A stretch of DNA of 64,000 nt. Source: Enhygromyxa salina. GTDB lineage: Bacteria > Myxococcota_A > Polyangia > Nannocystales > Nannocystaceae. Shown here piece after piece: positions 34,035-42,932 of this stretch; position 1 is the stretch's first letter; each line of letters opens with the position of its first letter. The position numbers and the translations under genes are program-made. The notes below the pieces were generated by a model. It ran no database searches and was not told where the DNA came from. It was given only the letters and a program-made list of their open reading frames with translations. The DNA lies in assembly GCF_000737335.2 (NCBI RefSeq), contig NZ_JMCC02000020.1, positions 1 to 64,000 on the forward strand. The letters are read 5' to 3'.

Positions 34035-34874
34035 ATGCGCCTGCGCTTGCCGTCATCGATCGCGTCTGTCTTTTTGGTTCTGGGTGTGGGTTGTGGTTTC
34101 GACTCGACCGGCGCCGGAGATTCGTCCGGTGAGGCGGATACCGACGGAAACGGAGACGGGGACGGTGACCCGGGCGACGGGGATGGCGACGGCGATCCGG
34201 GCGACGGGGATGGCGACAGCGGCGACGGGGATGGCGACGGAGACAGCGGCGATGGGGATGGCGACGGAGACAGCGGAGACGGGGACGGCGACTCGGGCGA
34301 TGGCGACGGAGACACTGGCGATGGAGACGGCGAATCTGGCGATGGCGATGGCGATCCAGATCCCTGCGCCGGCTACTCGTTCCACGAGATCATGCTCGCT
34401 TCGGACGGCCAGCCAGCGCTGCCGATGGCGCTGTATGGCAACGAGAACTCGCCGCCGCCCGGCGTGTGGGCGCAGTCGGAGGTCGACGAAGAGGGCACGA
34501 TCACGTGGGGCTTCGATGTCGAGTGTCCCGTCGAGGTCGTCATGTGGGCCGTGGTCTGGGATCAAAAGCCGGGCTTCTTGCCCGACGACGCCGACTCCTT
34601 CTGGGTCCGCATGGACGGCGAGGACCCCGAGCGCAAGTGGGTGTTTGGCTGCCAGACGGAGAATGTCGACTCGGGTTGGAGCTACCAGCAGGTGAGCCAC
34701 AACGCGGGCGAGAACACGTGCATGCTCGAGTCCGTGAGCTGGGTGTTGAATCCGGGTGTGCACATTCTTCGCGTTCGCAACCGCGAATCATCCACCTTTC
34801 AGGGCGCGGCCGGGATCGCGCGGGTGCTGCTGACCAGCAACGCCGACTATGTCCCGACCATAGCGAACGATTGA
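34035..34874 (+). CDS. Lipoprotein with long GDGDGD linker
   Basis: 279 residues from ATG 34035, chosen because it begins a signal sequence with lipobox LVLGVGC; the frame upstream is only the repeat array. Residues 25-110 are almost pure Gly/Asp/Ser (GDGDGDPGDGDGD repeats), a flexible acidic, probably calcium-binding spacer characteristic of Nannocystaceae lipoproteins. The C-terminal domain (about 115-279) contains YSFHEIMLASDGQPALPMAL, a Trp-rich VVMWAVVWDQKPGF, four Cys residues and LNPGVHILRVRNRESS, resembling a carbohydrate-binding jelly roll. It is predicted to be a surface protein that binds or processes a polymer. Confidence 0.86.
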   Translation: MRLRLPSSIASVFLVLGVGCGFDSTGAGDSSGEADTDGNGDGDGDPGDGDGDGDPGDGDGDSGDGDGDGDSGDGDGDGDSGDGDGDSGDGDGDTGDGDGESGDGDGDPDPCAGYSFHEIMLASDGQPALPMALYGNENSPPPGVWAQSEVDEEGTITWGFDVECPVEVVMWAVVWDQKPGFLPDDADSFWVRMDGEDPERKWVFGCQTENVDSGWSYQQVSHNAGENTCMLESVSWVLNPGVHILRVRNRESSTFQGAAGIARVLLTSNADYVPTIAND

Positions 34875-34928
34875 GGTCAATTGCTGGCGAGCCGTCGCAG
34901 CTTGGCGTAGTCGACAGCAGCGCGAGGG

Positions 34929-36083
34929 CTACTCGACCGGGACGGTGTCGCAGCCGAACAGGATGTCGACCGACGCCTGCGTCGCGTTCTGGGTGCGCGT
35001 GCAGGTCTCGGGGCAGATGCGGATCGACTGCGGGTTGATCGCGTCGGGCAGATAGAACCACCCATCGCCGCCGTTGCACGCGGCCTCGTTCTCGACGTAG
35101 TAGACGCTCTCGGGCTGGCCATCGAGGAGCAGCTCGACGTTGACCTTGTTGGCGTCGAAGGTGTCGCCCTCGGGCGGCTCGGGGATCTCCCACTCGCACG
35201 CGAGCGGCAGGTTCTGCTGAACCGACTGCGCGATCTGGTTGAACACCGGGCCAAACTGCTGGTCACACAGATCACCGGCGACGCCGCCCGTGAGCGACAC
35301 GAGGTCCAGGTACACGTCGCCGGCCTCTTCCGACAGCGGGATGAACGAGAGGCAGCAGCTGGCCCCCAGCGCGCAGTCGAGCGGGTCCGGGGCCTCGAAC
35401 GCCACGATCGCGTGGAAGAAGTAGTTGGCGTAGTCGGGGTTGAGCGCCTTGAACGCCATGTCGAAGTTGGCGGCGTTCATGCTCGAGTTGTCGTCGCTGA
35501 CGACGACCAAGTGCTTGACGGAGTTGGGCCGGATCGAGGTGGACCACAGCTGCTCGGTCGAGAGGATCTTCTCGAGCGCGTTGGTGCTGCCGACGGTCTC
35601 GACGACGTGCAGGTACTCGGGCAGCTTGGTGTCTGCGGGACATGAACCGCTGCCTAGCGGCACGCCAATGCAGGGCCCATCTGGAGACGACTCGGCGATC
35701 ATCACGACGTGGTGATCAATGTTGGCCAAGAAGATCTGCGTGGAGAACATGTTCATGTTCTGCTGCACGAAGTTCTTCTCGTCGGACATCGAGCCCGACG
35801 TGTCGATGACGAACACGATGTCGACCGGCGCGAACTGGTTTTGGGCCTGCTCGCTGACCGCCGCGCACTCGTCCCCGGTGTCGCCGTCGCCGTCGCCCTG
35901 CTGCATGTCGAGCAGCGGGCCAGAGCTGCTCGAGTCGCCGTCGCCGTCGCCGGTCGTGTCGCCGTCGCCATCGCCAACGGTGAACACGCCCGTGGTGCTG
36001 CCCAGCGGTCGGCCTTCTTCGCCGCCACAGGCACCAAGCAGCAGGCCCGAGGCGATCAGCGTCCGTCGTAGTCCAGGTTGCAT
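34929..36083 (-). CDS. Von Willebrand factor A domain lipoprotein
   Basis: A 384-residue lipoprotein: signal with lipobox LLGAC, two GDGDGD linkers, then a VWA domain starting VDIVFVIDTSGSMSDEKNFV, where the complete MIDAS motif DxSGS binds a divalent metal. Later VWA elements include VVVSDDNSSMNAANFDMAFK. The C-terminal 130 residues have many paired Cys residues and end CPETCTRTQNATQASVDILF. Such proteins in myxobacteria are outer-membrane adhesion or protein-binding lipoproteins. No operon partner is present. Confidence 0.92.
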   Translation of the reverse strand: MQPGLRRTLIASGLLLGACGGEEGRPLGSTTGVFTVGDGDGDTTGDGDGDSSSSGPLLDMQQGDGDGDTGDECAAVSEQAQNQFAPVDIVFVIDTSGSMSDEKNFVQQNMNMFSTQIFLANIDHHVVMIAESSPDGPCIGVPLGSGSCPADTKLPEYLHVVETVGSTNALEKILSTEQLWSTSIRPNSVKHLVVVSDDNSSMNAANFDMAFKALNPDYANYFFHAIVAFEAPDPLDCALGASCCLSFIPLSEEAGDVYLDLVSLTGGVAGDLCDQQFGPVFNQIAQSVQQNLPLACEWEIPEPPEGDTFDANKVNVELLLDGQPESVYYVENEAACNGGDGWFYLPDAINPQSIRICPETCTRTQNATQASVDILFGCDTVPVE

Positions 36084-36234
36084 GGCCGGATGATAACGGG
36101 TCGGGCGGGCCTGGGTAGCGATTTTAGCCGTGGGGGGGACTGAATCGTTTGTTATCTGACCTACGTATTTTTGGGGCCTGATCTCGGCATCGTGCCCGCG
36201 GGATATCGACTCGCGCTACCCTGCCGCCGACCCC

Positions 36235-36765
36235 ATGGCGAAGCGAAAAGGCGGCGGGCGTGAGGCCCCGATTGACCACACGCGTGTCATCGATGGCTTT
36301 GGCGAGCTCGTTGGCCGCACGCACTACGAGAGCTTCGAGACCGAGTGCGGACGCTGCGGTGTCACCTTCGTGTTCTCCGCCACCGCACAAAAGCACGTAC
36401 ACGAGCAGCGCGGCGTCCCGATCAAGCGGGCCCGTGCGGGAGCTGGCTACTGCTCGGCATGCGCGACCGCGCGCGGGCGGGACAATCGGCTCCGGGCCAA
36501 GGCCAGCGCCGAAGCGCAGCAGCTGCGCGCCGCCGCCGAGCGTGCCAAGGCAAGCGCGGACGCGAGCCCGAAAGACGGCTCGAAGCTGCTCGAGTATGTC
36601 GTCGCGAAGATCCGCGTGCTCGAGCATAGCTGGTCGCAGCGAGCCGCCGAACGCCTGCTTGGTGATGTCCGCCGCGCCCGTCGGCTCACGCCCTCGCTCG
36701 CCAGCGTCAGCAAGTGGGAGCTGCGGCTTGGCGAGTTGATTGCGGAGAACACACGTGACGAATGA
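36235..36765 (+). CDS. Zinc-ribbon protein with coiled-coil tail
   Basis: 176 residues from ATG 36235. An N-terminal zinc-ribbon-like domain has CGRCGVTFVFSATAQKHVHE and a second Cys pair YCSACATARG, matching the probable zinc-ribbon domain found next to nucleic-acid functions (zf-trcl type). The C-terminal half is a basic, Ala/Arg/Lys-rich helix (RLRAKASAEAQQLRAAAERA), probably a coiled coil. It is cytoplasmic and may bind nucleic acid. The neighbours give no pathway context. Confidence 0.8.
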   Translation: MAKRKGGGREAPIDHTRVIDGFGELVGRTHYESFETECGRCGVTFVFSATAQKHVHEQRGVPIKRARAGAGYCSACATARGRDNRLRAKASAEAQQLRAAAERAKASADASPKDGSKLLEYVVAKIRVLEHSWSQRAAERLLGDVRRARRLTPSLASVSKWELRLGELIAENTRDE

Positions 36766-36853
36766 CCAGCGGATCCCCGTCGAGCGATCTGCAGTTGAGA
36801 CCATGCAGCTGTGGTCATGCGTGTCGCTCGCTGACAGGTGCGTCGATTCGGCC

Positions 36854-37144
36854 TTAGTCCTTCTCAGGGTTCTCAGGGGGGTCATCGGAGGCAATCTTGC
36901 CCGCTCGGGCCCAGCGCCGCAGCGTGGCTTCAATGACCACGTTCAGAAGCAGCATGAGCCCCGCCGCGACCAACGCCGCGATCAGTGGGCGCAGATCGAG
37001 CCAGAGAACGAACAAGAAGACCGCCAAATTCCAAACCAGAACGATCGTCTTGACCCTGTCCCATTCTCGTTTTTGCAGCGGGAACAGTGTGGGACCGACG
37101 GGACCTGGCGAGACCAGACGGGCATTGTTCGGGTCGTCGTTCAA
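36854..37144 (-). CDS. Small two-helix membrane protein
   Basis: 96 residues from a TTG at 37144 that overlaps the stop of the preceding gene (TTGA); the frame is open upstream but only over that gene. Two transmembrane helices (KTIVLVWNLAVFLFVLWLDL and LIAALVAAGLMLLLNVVIEA) are followed by a basic and then acidic tail (ENPEKD). It is the third member of a coupled minus-strand set with the genes at 37141-38663. No family is recognised; a role as a small partner of the gene before it is an inference from coupling. Confidence 0.68.
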   Translation of the reverse strand: MNDDPNNARLVSPGPVGPTLFPLQKREWDRVKTIVLVWNLAVFLFVLWLDLRPLIAALVAAGLMLLLNVVIEATLRRWARAGKIASDDPPENPEKD

Positions 37145-37782
37145 TCGCAGTAGTCCTCCAGCGCGTCCGTTCCGATCCCCGCTGCTGCTGCCCCCGCCCC
37201 TGCGCACAAACCACATGTGGGGACCGCAGCGCAACAGGCCACCGTTGCGCTCGCCACGACGCCGACCCAGATGTACTTCCCTGCTCGCAACACCTTCTTG
37301 CCCCACGCGCTGCACTTGAAAGCTTGTGAGTCGCCTGCGAACGCATCCAAGAGCGCGGCTCCAGCCCCGCCTCCAAGCGCAACCAGGGCTCCCGCCGCCA
37401 ACTCGCTGGCCGCAGGATCCGATGATGTCCAGTTCGAGACGCCACTCGCGGCGTCCCAACTCGAGTGAGCGATGGCCTCTCCATCGACGTACAGATAGCC
37501 GTCGCCACGGTTCGTGTCGTCGGCGACGATGACGACCTCTGCCGTTTCGCCGCTCGGCAGTGTGTACGTCACCGACCCCCACCGTGTGCGGTGTCCGTCC
37601 GAGGTGGTGTACTCGTCGGCCATGCTAGTGGCGGCGGTTGGTAGGTTGGTGATGCAGCGAACGCGAGTGACAGAATTGCGTGGGTCAACATGGACAAAAT
37701 TGCGACCATTCTGGACCTCGGCAACGCGCAACGTCTTCGCGTCTGCGCGACTGAGATCGGCAGCTAGATCGCCCGCCGTCAC
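37141..37782 (-). CDS. Secreted-type or membrane protein with Cys/Gly-rich C-terminus
   Basis: 213 residues from a GTG at 37782 overlapping the stop of the upstream gene (GTGA). The first 120 residues are a beta-rich soluble domain (RWGSVTYTLPSGETAEVVIV). A Gly/Ala-rich helical region follows, and the last 60 residues contain a hydrophobic Cys cluster (VACCAAVPTCGLCAGAGAAA) ending EDYCD. The Cys-rich, Gly-rich end is unusual and reminiscent of bacteriocin or membrane-insertion peptides, but I cannot assign a family. It is translationally coupled to both neighbours. Confidence 0.72.
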   Translation of the reverse strand: MTAGDLAADLSRADAKTLRVAEVQNGRNFVHVDPRNSVTRVRCITNLPTAATSMADEYTTSDGHRTRWGSVTYTLPSGETAEVVIVADDTNRGDGYLYVDGEAIAHSSWDAASGVSNWTSSDPAASELAAGALVALGGGAGAALLDAFAGDSQAFKCSAWGKKVLRAGKYIWVGVVASATVACCAAVPTCGLCAGAGAAAAGIGTDALEDYCD

Positions 37783-38663
37783 TCCGCGACCGGCCGCGGG
37801 ACCCCGACCACAAACCCATGCCCCATTGCCGCGCGAGCACGACCCGCTCGAGCTGGGGCGGCAGCCCGGTGAGCTTGGCCCGTCGCGCCCAAAAGTCCGT
37901 GCCTTCGGGCGGTAGCTCGCCGTCGACCTCGTCTGGCTCGCCAAGGAAGCGCTGAAACTCCGGGGGTCCGCAGAGACTCGGCGCGCTCGCCCTCGCCCCG
38001 AAGCTTTTGCAGGGTCGCCCACACGGCCTCGTTGTCGAAGCCGTCGAGCTCGCGGCGGACGTCGTCACGCACGTCCCGAAGCATGTCGAGGTGCTCGCGC
38101 TCGCCCTCGTCGGGCAGCCCGTGGGCGACACAGACCCGCCGGAGGTCATCGTCGCCAAGCAGCTCGAGGATCTCGAAGAGCACCATGCCGTTGGCGGTGG
38201 ACAGCGCGGTCGTGATCGTGGGCTTGTCGTCGTCTGCTTCGACGAACACCAGGAAGTCCTCGCACAGGGCGAGGAGCTGCGGACGCCGTAGAAGCTCGAG
38301 CACCGAGTGCAGCGTGGGTGGCTGGGGCTCGGTGGGGGGCTTGCCGGTTTGAAAGTCAGGTTCTTCGAAGATCCCGAACAGCTCGGGCTTGGCTTCGCGG
38401 CCAAGGATCCTTTCAATGATCGGCTGCTTGGCTCGACCCGCGTCGTCGAGGCCGTGGGCGCGACAGATATCCTCGAGCTCGGTGCGCTCGAGCTCGTTGA
38501 GGATCTGCTCCAAGGCCGGGGTTGTCCGGGACTGGGCCAGGGTGTCGATCAGCACGGCCTTCTTGTCGCCGGTGCTGGCCGGGAGCTCGAAGGTTCCCGC
38601 GAGTTCGAGCAGGCGCGAGCGCGTGAGCACGGCGAGGGCGGAGCGCTTGCTGGGTCGAGCCAT
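37779..38663 (-). pseudogene. SAP-like helical domain gene with two compensating frameshifts
   Basis: ATG 38663 starts a protein with repeats of a SAP-like/regulatory helical domain (LTRSRLLELAGTFELPASTG, TELEDICRAHGLDDAGRAKQ, DLRRVCVAHGLPDEGEREHL). Near 37975 coding character jumps to another frame, reading CGPPEFQRFLGEPDEVDGEL and on to LERVVLARQWGMG, and near 37815 it returns to the first frame, ending PRPVAE with a stop that overlaps the next start. Either two 1-nt indels inactivate the gene or the assembly has two errors. Such SAP-like repeats often sit at the front of DNA- or protein-processing enzymes. The preserved stop/start overlap argues that the return to the original frame is genuine. 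Confidence 0.62.
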
Positions 38664-38786
38664 GCGGGGGGGCAGGGCATCAGGAAGCTGCAGCGCCGCG
38701 CAGCCCCGCTCACTCTTTGGCGAGGGCCGCCAAGTGTCGAGCGGCTGCGCCGGGCCGGTCGCACAGCGGCTCAGCGGGCGCTCGGG

Positions 38787-40394
38787 TCACGGCTCGAGGT
38801 GATGATAGGCGTCAACCGTCGCAATGCGCGGATCCTCGACCGCGCCGCCAACGGTGAAGTGATAGATCGTATGCAGCGAATCATCCGCGACCCCGATCAG
38901 CTCGTGGACGCCATCGTCAAAGAAGCATCCGATCCCCGTCGCCCGTCGCCCCGCGGCCTCGGCCTCGAGGTACAGCACCTGCCCGATCGCGCCGGCCTCC
39001 CAGTGCAAGTGCCGATACATCCACGCCCCGTGCTCCGCGAGCGCGGGCCCAAGCTCCGCGAGCATCGCAACCGCGAACGCGCCGTCGGCTGCGATCGCTT
39101 GGCGGCAGCTGACCAGCGCCGCGACCGGGCGCGCGTCCGCGAGCTCGAGTCGCCACAGCGGCAGCGCGAGCGGGCCGGTGTCGACGGGCGCCCAATCAAA
39201 GTCGGTGTGCATGTTCTCCGCGATCGTGGCGCGGACGCTGGGATCGCGCAGCAGCAGGTACAGCCCCGGCTCGACCCCGTCCACGCGATGCACGAACAAC
39301 AGCAAGTGCACCCGCGGGCGACCGAGCAAGCTGGCGAAGGGCGCGTGGCCGGGTCGTGCCAAGGTCCGCGCGAGCATCCGCAGCCACGCCTCGCGCGAGA
39401 GCCCGGTGACGCCGTCCATCTCGACCGCGCTGCGCCGGGTTCGAAATACGTGGTGGGCAGACGCGCCCGTGGGCGAGGGCTCGGGGGTCGCGGTTGGTGA
39501 TGGCTCGTCGATCACGACGGGGCCACTTCGCGTGCACGCATGGGCGACGCCGTTGATGCTTGGCCACGGATGGTGCGACTCGCTCAGAACATTTGGCGTG
39601 CCGACGAGATCGAGCGTGAGCGAATCGGACAGTGTTGGCGCGTGACCTGGCGGGCGCGGGCCGACGAACAGCACCAAGTCCGGGTGCTCCGGCTCCGGGC
39701 CAGACGGCTCGGGGAGCCCCAGCAGCCGGGCGGCGCCAGCGTCGTCGATCGAGGGCAGCGCTCGCAGGTGCCAGCCCAAGGCGCCCGCCGATAGAGCCAG
39801 CGCCGCGATCGCGTGGCCGACATCATGTTGGCAGTAACGGAACGCCCGCTCGCCATACTTCCACGACTCGCGCCATGGGATCGAGCTCAGGCCAATGATG
39901 ACGCCGTCGCCGTCGCCGCGCAGGGTGTCCCACAGCTTGGGCTCGAGCGCGGCGCGGCGCTCGAGCGCGTGGACCAACGGAGCGTAGTGCCACACCGCCG
40001 GGGCCTCGCTCAGGCCTGGGATCGCACCAACGACGTAGGCCTCGGTCGGGTGCAAGTTGCCGCTCGAGGGGTTGCAGCGCAGCGCCCAGCGATTCTCGCC
40101 GAGCTGCTTCCAGGCCGAGAGCGCCATCGAGTCGAACAACAGACGCGCGACGCTGTTCGCGTTGACGGGCTGCGTGGCGACGCGCGAGGGATCGTAGACC
40201 TCGTCCAGGGTTGGGCCGCGCTCGGCGTCGAAGCTCCGCGCCAACGGCTCGAGCTCGCAGCCCTCGTAGCGCCGAAACGGGGTTGGTTGGGTGTCCCAGT
40301 CCATGAACCCCAGCGACTTCGCGTAGCGGTTGGGCAGGCGGTGCTTGGTGAGCTCGTGGTAGGCGAGCGCAGCGGCGATCGGGGGCTTGGACAT
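38787..40394 (-). CDS. SagB-type nitroreductase-fold dehydrogenase (two-domain)
   Basis: A 535-residue FMN-type oxidoreductase made of two nitroreductase-like halves. The first has the signature RCNPSSGNLHPTEAYVVGAI and later LSSIPWRESWKYGERAFRYC with QHDVGHAIAALALSAG; the second (from about 320) has RRSAVEMDGVTGLSREAWLR and GAIGQVLYLEAEAAGRRATG. This is the architecture of the SagB/ThcOx family. SagB enzymes oxidise azolines to azoles in peptide natural products, but many stand-alone members have other roles. No cyclodehydratase or precursor peptide gene is present, so the substrate is unknown. The gene is intact and starts at ATG 40394. Confidence 0.88.
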   Translation of the reverse strand: MSKPPIAAALAYHELTKHRLPNRYAKSLGFMDWDTQPTPFRRYEGCELEPLARSFDAERGPTLDEVYDPSRVATQPVNANSVARLLFDSMALSAWKQLGENRWALRCNPSSGNLHPTEAYVVGAIPGLSEAPAVWHYAPLVHALERRAALEPKLWDTLRGDGDGVIIGLSSIPWRESWKYGERAFRYCQHDVGHAIAALALSAGALGWHLRALPSIDDAGAARLLGLPEPSGPEPEHPDLVLFVGPRPPGHAPTLSDSLTLDLVGTPNVLSESHHPWPSINGVAHACTRSGPVVIDEPSPTATPEPSPTGASAHHVFRTRRSAVEMDGVTGLSREAWLRMLARTLARPGHAPFASLLGRPRVHLLLFVHRVDGVEPGLYLLLRDPSVRATIAENMHTDFDWAPVDTGPLALPLWRLELADARPVAALVSCRQAIAADGAFAVAMLAELGPALAEHGAWMYRHLHWEAGAIGQVLYLEAEAAGRRATGIGCFFDDGVHELIGVADDSLHTIYHFTVGGAVEDPRIATVDAYHHLEP

Positions 40395-40561
40395 GATGGG
40401 TTGCGCGGGCGAGTCGGTGGGGGTCTACCACGTACTTCGGGGCGCGCCGGTCGACGCGACAGGGTCGTGGCCCCGCTCGAGCTCCGATCAAAACCGGCGT
40501 TGCGTGCTCGCTCGAGATCGCGGTAGAAACTGCGTGTGGCTCGAAGAACGAACCTGGGACG

Positions 40562-41053
40562 TTGCTCGGTGTGGCGCTGCTCGCTCCCTTGTTGAGCGGC
40601 TGTTGGTGTCTTCTGCATCCCTGCGACGGTGGTTTTGGGTGGTCGGGGAAGCCGGTCAGCGGAGTCGTCGAGCCTGGGGTCTACCGATTCACGGTCACGG
40701 TCGAGCACAACGCGAGCTTCGAGCTCGAGTGCGAGATAACCTCGACGTCGACCGTGGGGGACTGCGACCGCTGGCGCGACGCCGAAGACTCGCAGTTCGA
40801 TGTGTCCCTGCATCCTGGGTTACTCGACGAGCCCCAGAGCGGTCCGGTAGGGGGCTTCAGCATCGGCGTGATGGCGGACGACGGTAAGAACGTGATTGGG
40901 CCGCGACACGTGAGCATCGAGGTGACCCGCGACGGGGCGCTGCTCGCCGACGTCGACTACGAGGTCGAGTACATTCGCGACCGCGAGTATTGGGGCGAGC
41001 CGCACTGTGGCTTTTGCGATCGCGGTGCGGAGCTGCAGAGCCACACGTGGTAG
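40562..41053 (+). CDS. Small Cys-rich lipoprotein
   Basis: 163 residues from a TTG at 40562 (a GTG at 40571 in the same frame is an alternative). The N-terminus is a compact lipoprotein signal (LLAPLLSGC). A beta-rich domain follows with YRFTVTVEHNASFELECEIT and GFSIGVMADDGKNVIGPRHV, and Cys residues at the end (HCGFCDRGAELQ). No function is recognised. It is divergent from the SagB gene and precedes the peptidase gene in the same direction, with a 90-bp gap. Confidence 0.68.
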   Translation: MLGVALLAPLLSGCWCLLHPCDGGFGWSGKPVSGVVEPGVYRFTVTVEHNASFELECEITSTSTVGDCDRWRDAEDSQFDVSLHPGLLDEPQSGPVGGFSIGVMADDGKNVIGPRHVSIEVTRDGALLADVDYEVEYIRDREYWGEPHCGFCDRGAELQSHTW

Positions 41054-41142
41054 CTGCCCGTCAGTGTGAAACCTGTAGCCGCGCGACGGATGCTCGGTCG
41101 AGCGTACTTGCAACAAGTCGAGGATTGGGCTTTGGTCGGCTC

Positions 41143-42798
41143 ATGTCACGCCCACACGCCGCGGTGTTGCTCGCCATCTCGACCTTGCTCGCTTGCGACA
41201 CGCCACCCACGACGGCCCCCGGGTCCGACGTGGCCGCGCCCACCGGTGGCCCGGAGCTCAGCGCCGCGTGGCTGCGAGACTTCACCCGCGCGTTCTCGGC
41301 CGACGCGCTCGGCGGCCGGCTCCCGGGCAGCGAAGGGGCGGCCCTCGCCGTCGCGCAGATCATCGAGGCCATGCAGGCGATCGGCCTCGAGCCGGCGGGC
41401 GAAGACGGGGGCTGGACCCAGCGGGTGGTCATGCGCGGGGTGACCCTCGACCGCGAGGCCAGCCAGCTCGAGCTTGGCAGCGGCGCGGGTCAGGCTGCGC
41501 CCTTCGTGTTTGGCGAGCACTGGGTCGGGACCAGCTTCGCGGCCGGCAGCGAGCACCCGATCGACGCGGAGCTGGTGTTTGTTGGCTACGGTGTGACCGC
41601 GCCCGAATACCAATGGGACGACTACGCTGGCGTCGACGTGAAGGGCAAGATCGTGCTCGCGTTCGTTGGCGATCCGCCGACAGAAGACGGCAGCTTTGGT
41701 GGGCCCGCGATGACCTACTACGGCCGCTGGAGCTACAAGTACGAGCGCGCGCTCGCGGCTGGGGCGGCCGGGTGCCTGGTGATCCACGAGGAGGCGCCGG
41801 CTTCCTACGGGTGGAACGTGCCAACCACCAGCTACTCGAGCGAGCGCTTTCACATTCTTGGACCAGACGGCCAGCCGCCGTCTGCCATGGCCCTGCGTGG
41901 GTGGATCTCGAGCACCGCGGCCGACGACCTGGCCAAGCGCGGTGGCCAGAGCCTCGCCGCTTGGCATGCGCAGGCGATGCGCAATGACTTTGTGGCCTCC
42001 GGCACGCGGTTGCGGCTGGGCGGCAAGCTGGTCACGAGTGAGCGTCAGGTGGAAGACGTCAACGTGCTCGGTCGGCTGCCGGGCGGCGTGCAGGCCGAGC
42101 AGGCGGTGTTCTTGACCGCGCACTGGGATCACCTGGGCACGGACCCCGACAAGCTCAGCGCGGGCGAGGACGGCATCTATAACGGCGCAATCGACAACGC
42201 CAGCGGCATCGCCAGCATGCTCGGCGTCGCGGCCGAGCTCGCAAACGGCTCGGCGCTGGATCGCTCCGTCGTGTTCCTGGCAACGACGGCCGAGGAGCAG
42301 GGCCTGTTGGGGTCGCAAGCGTGGGTCGCCAATCCAACCATGGCGCTCGACAATGTGGTGGCGCTCGTCAACCTCGATAGCATGAATGTCTACGGGGAGA
42401 CGCGGGCTGTCGAGGTCGTTGGCTGGGGACAGACCACACTGGAAGATCGCCTGGTCGAGCTCGCGCGGGGGCAGGGGCGAACTGTCGTTCCCGACACTCA
42501 CCCGGAGGCCGGCAGCTTCTACCGATCCGATCACTTCCCCTTCGCTCAGGTCGGGATTCCGGCGATGTACTTTCACAGCAGCCTGGATATGGTCGAAGGC
42601 GGGACCGAGGCCGGCGACGCGATTCGGGCCGGCGTGCGGCAGCGCTACCACACGCCCGCGGATGAGTTCGACGAGACCTGGACCTTCGCGGGGGCGGCCA
42701 AAGACGCGGCCCTGATCGTCGACCTGGTCCGTGCGGTGGCGGCGAAGGGCGCTCAGCCCAAGTACAAGCCAACGAGCGAGTTCGCCGGGCTGCGCTGA
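41143..42798 (+). CDS. M28 family metallopeptidase lipoprotein
   Basis: 551 residues from ATG 41143, which starts a lipoprotein signal (ISTLLAC). An inserted PA-like domain (VDVKGKIVLAFVGDPP, AGAAGCLVIHEEAP) precedes the zinc peptidase core. Metal and catalytic residues are visible: His in TAHWDHLG, Asp in GAIDNASGIASM, Glu-Glu in TTAEEQGLLGS, Asp in VNLDSMNV, and the last His in QRYHTPADEFDE. This is the full di-zinc set of M28 aminopeptidases, so the enzyme should be active and cut peptides at the membrane or outside it. It belongs to the group of M28 proteins with an extra PA domain. Confidence 0.93.
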   Translation: MSRPHAAVLLAISTLLACDTPPTTAPGSDVAAPTGGPELSAAWLRDFTRAFSADALGGRLPGSEGAALAVAQIIEAMQAIGLEPAGEDGGWTQRVVMRGVTLDREASQLELGSGAGQAAPFVFGEHWVGTSFAAGSEHPIDAELVFVGYGVTAPEYQWDDYAGVDVKGKIVLAFVGDPPTEDGSFGGPAMTYYGRWSYKYERALAAGAAGCLVIHEEAPASYGWNVPTTSYSSERFHILGPDGQPPSAMALRGWISSTAADDLAKRGGQSLAAWHAQAMRNDFVASGTRLRLGGKLVTSERQVEDVNVLGRLPGGVQAEQAVFLTAHWDHLGTDPDKLSAGEDGIYNGAIDNASGIASMLGVAAELANGSALDRSVVFLATTAEEQGLLGSQAWVANPTMALDNVVALVNLDSMNVYGETRAVEVVGWGQTTLEDRLVELARGQGRTVVPDTHPEAGSFYRSDHFPFAQVGIPAMYFHSSLDMVEGGTEAGDAIRAGVRQRYHTPADEFDETWTFAGAAKDAALIVDLVRAVAAKGAQPKYKPTSEFAGLR

Positions 42799-42932
42799 GC
42801 ACCTCGTGACGGCGCGCGCCTCGTCGGCGCGGAGCGTGCGGCGCCGCGGAGCGTGCGGACACAGGGGCTCGCAGGCGGCTGCTGATCGCCGATCGACGAG
42901 CGCGAGGCAGCCCCGGCGGCTAGCCTGCGTCG

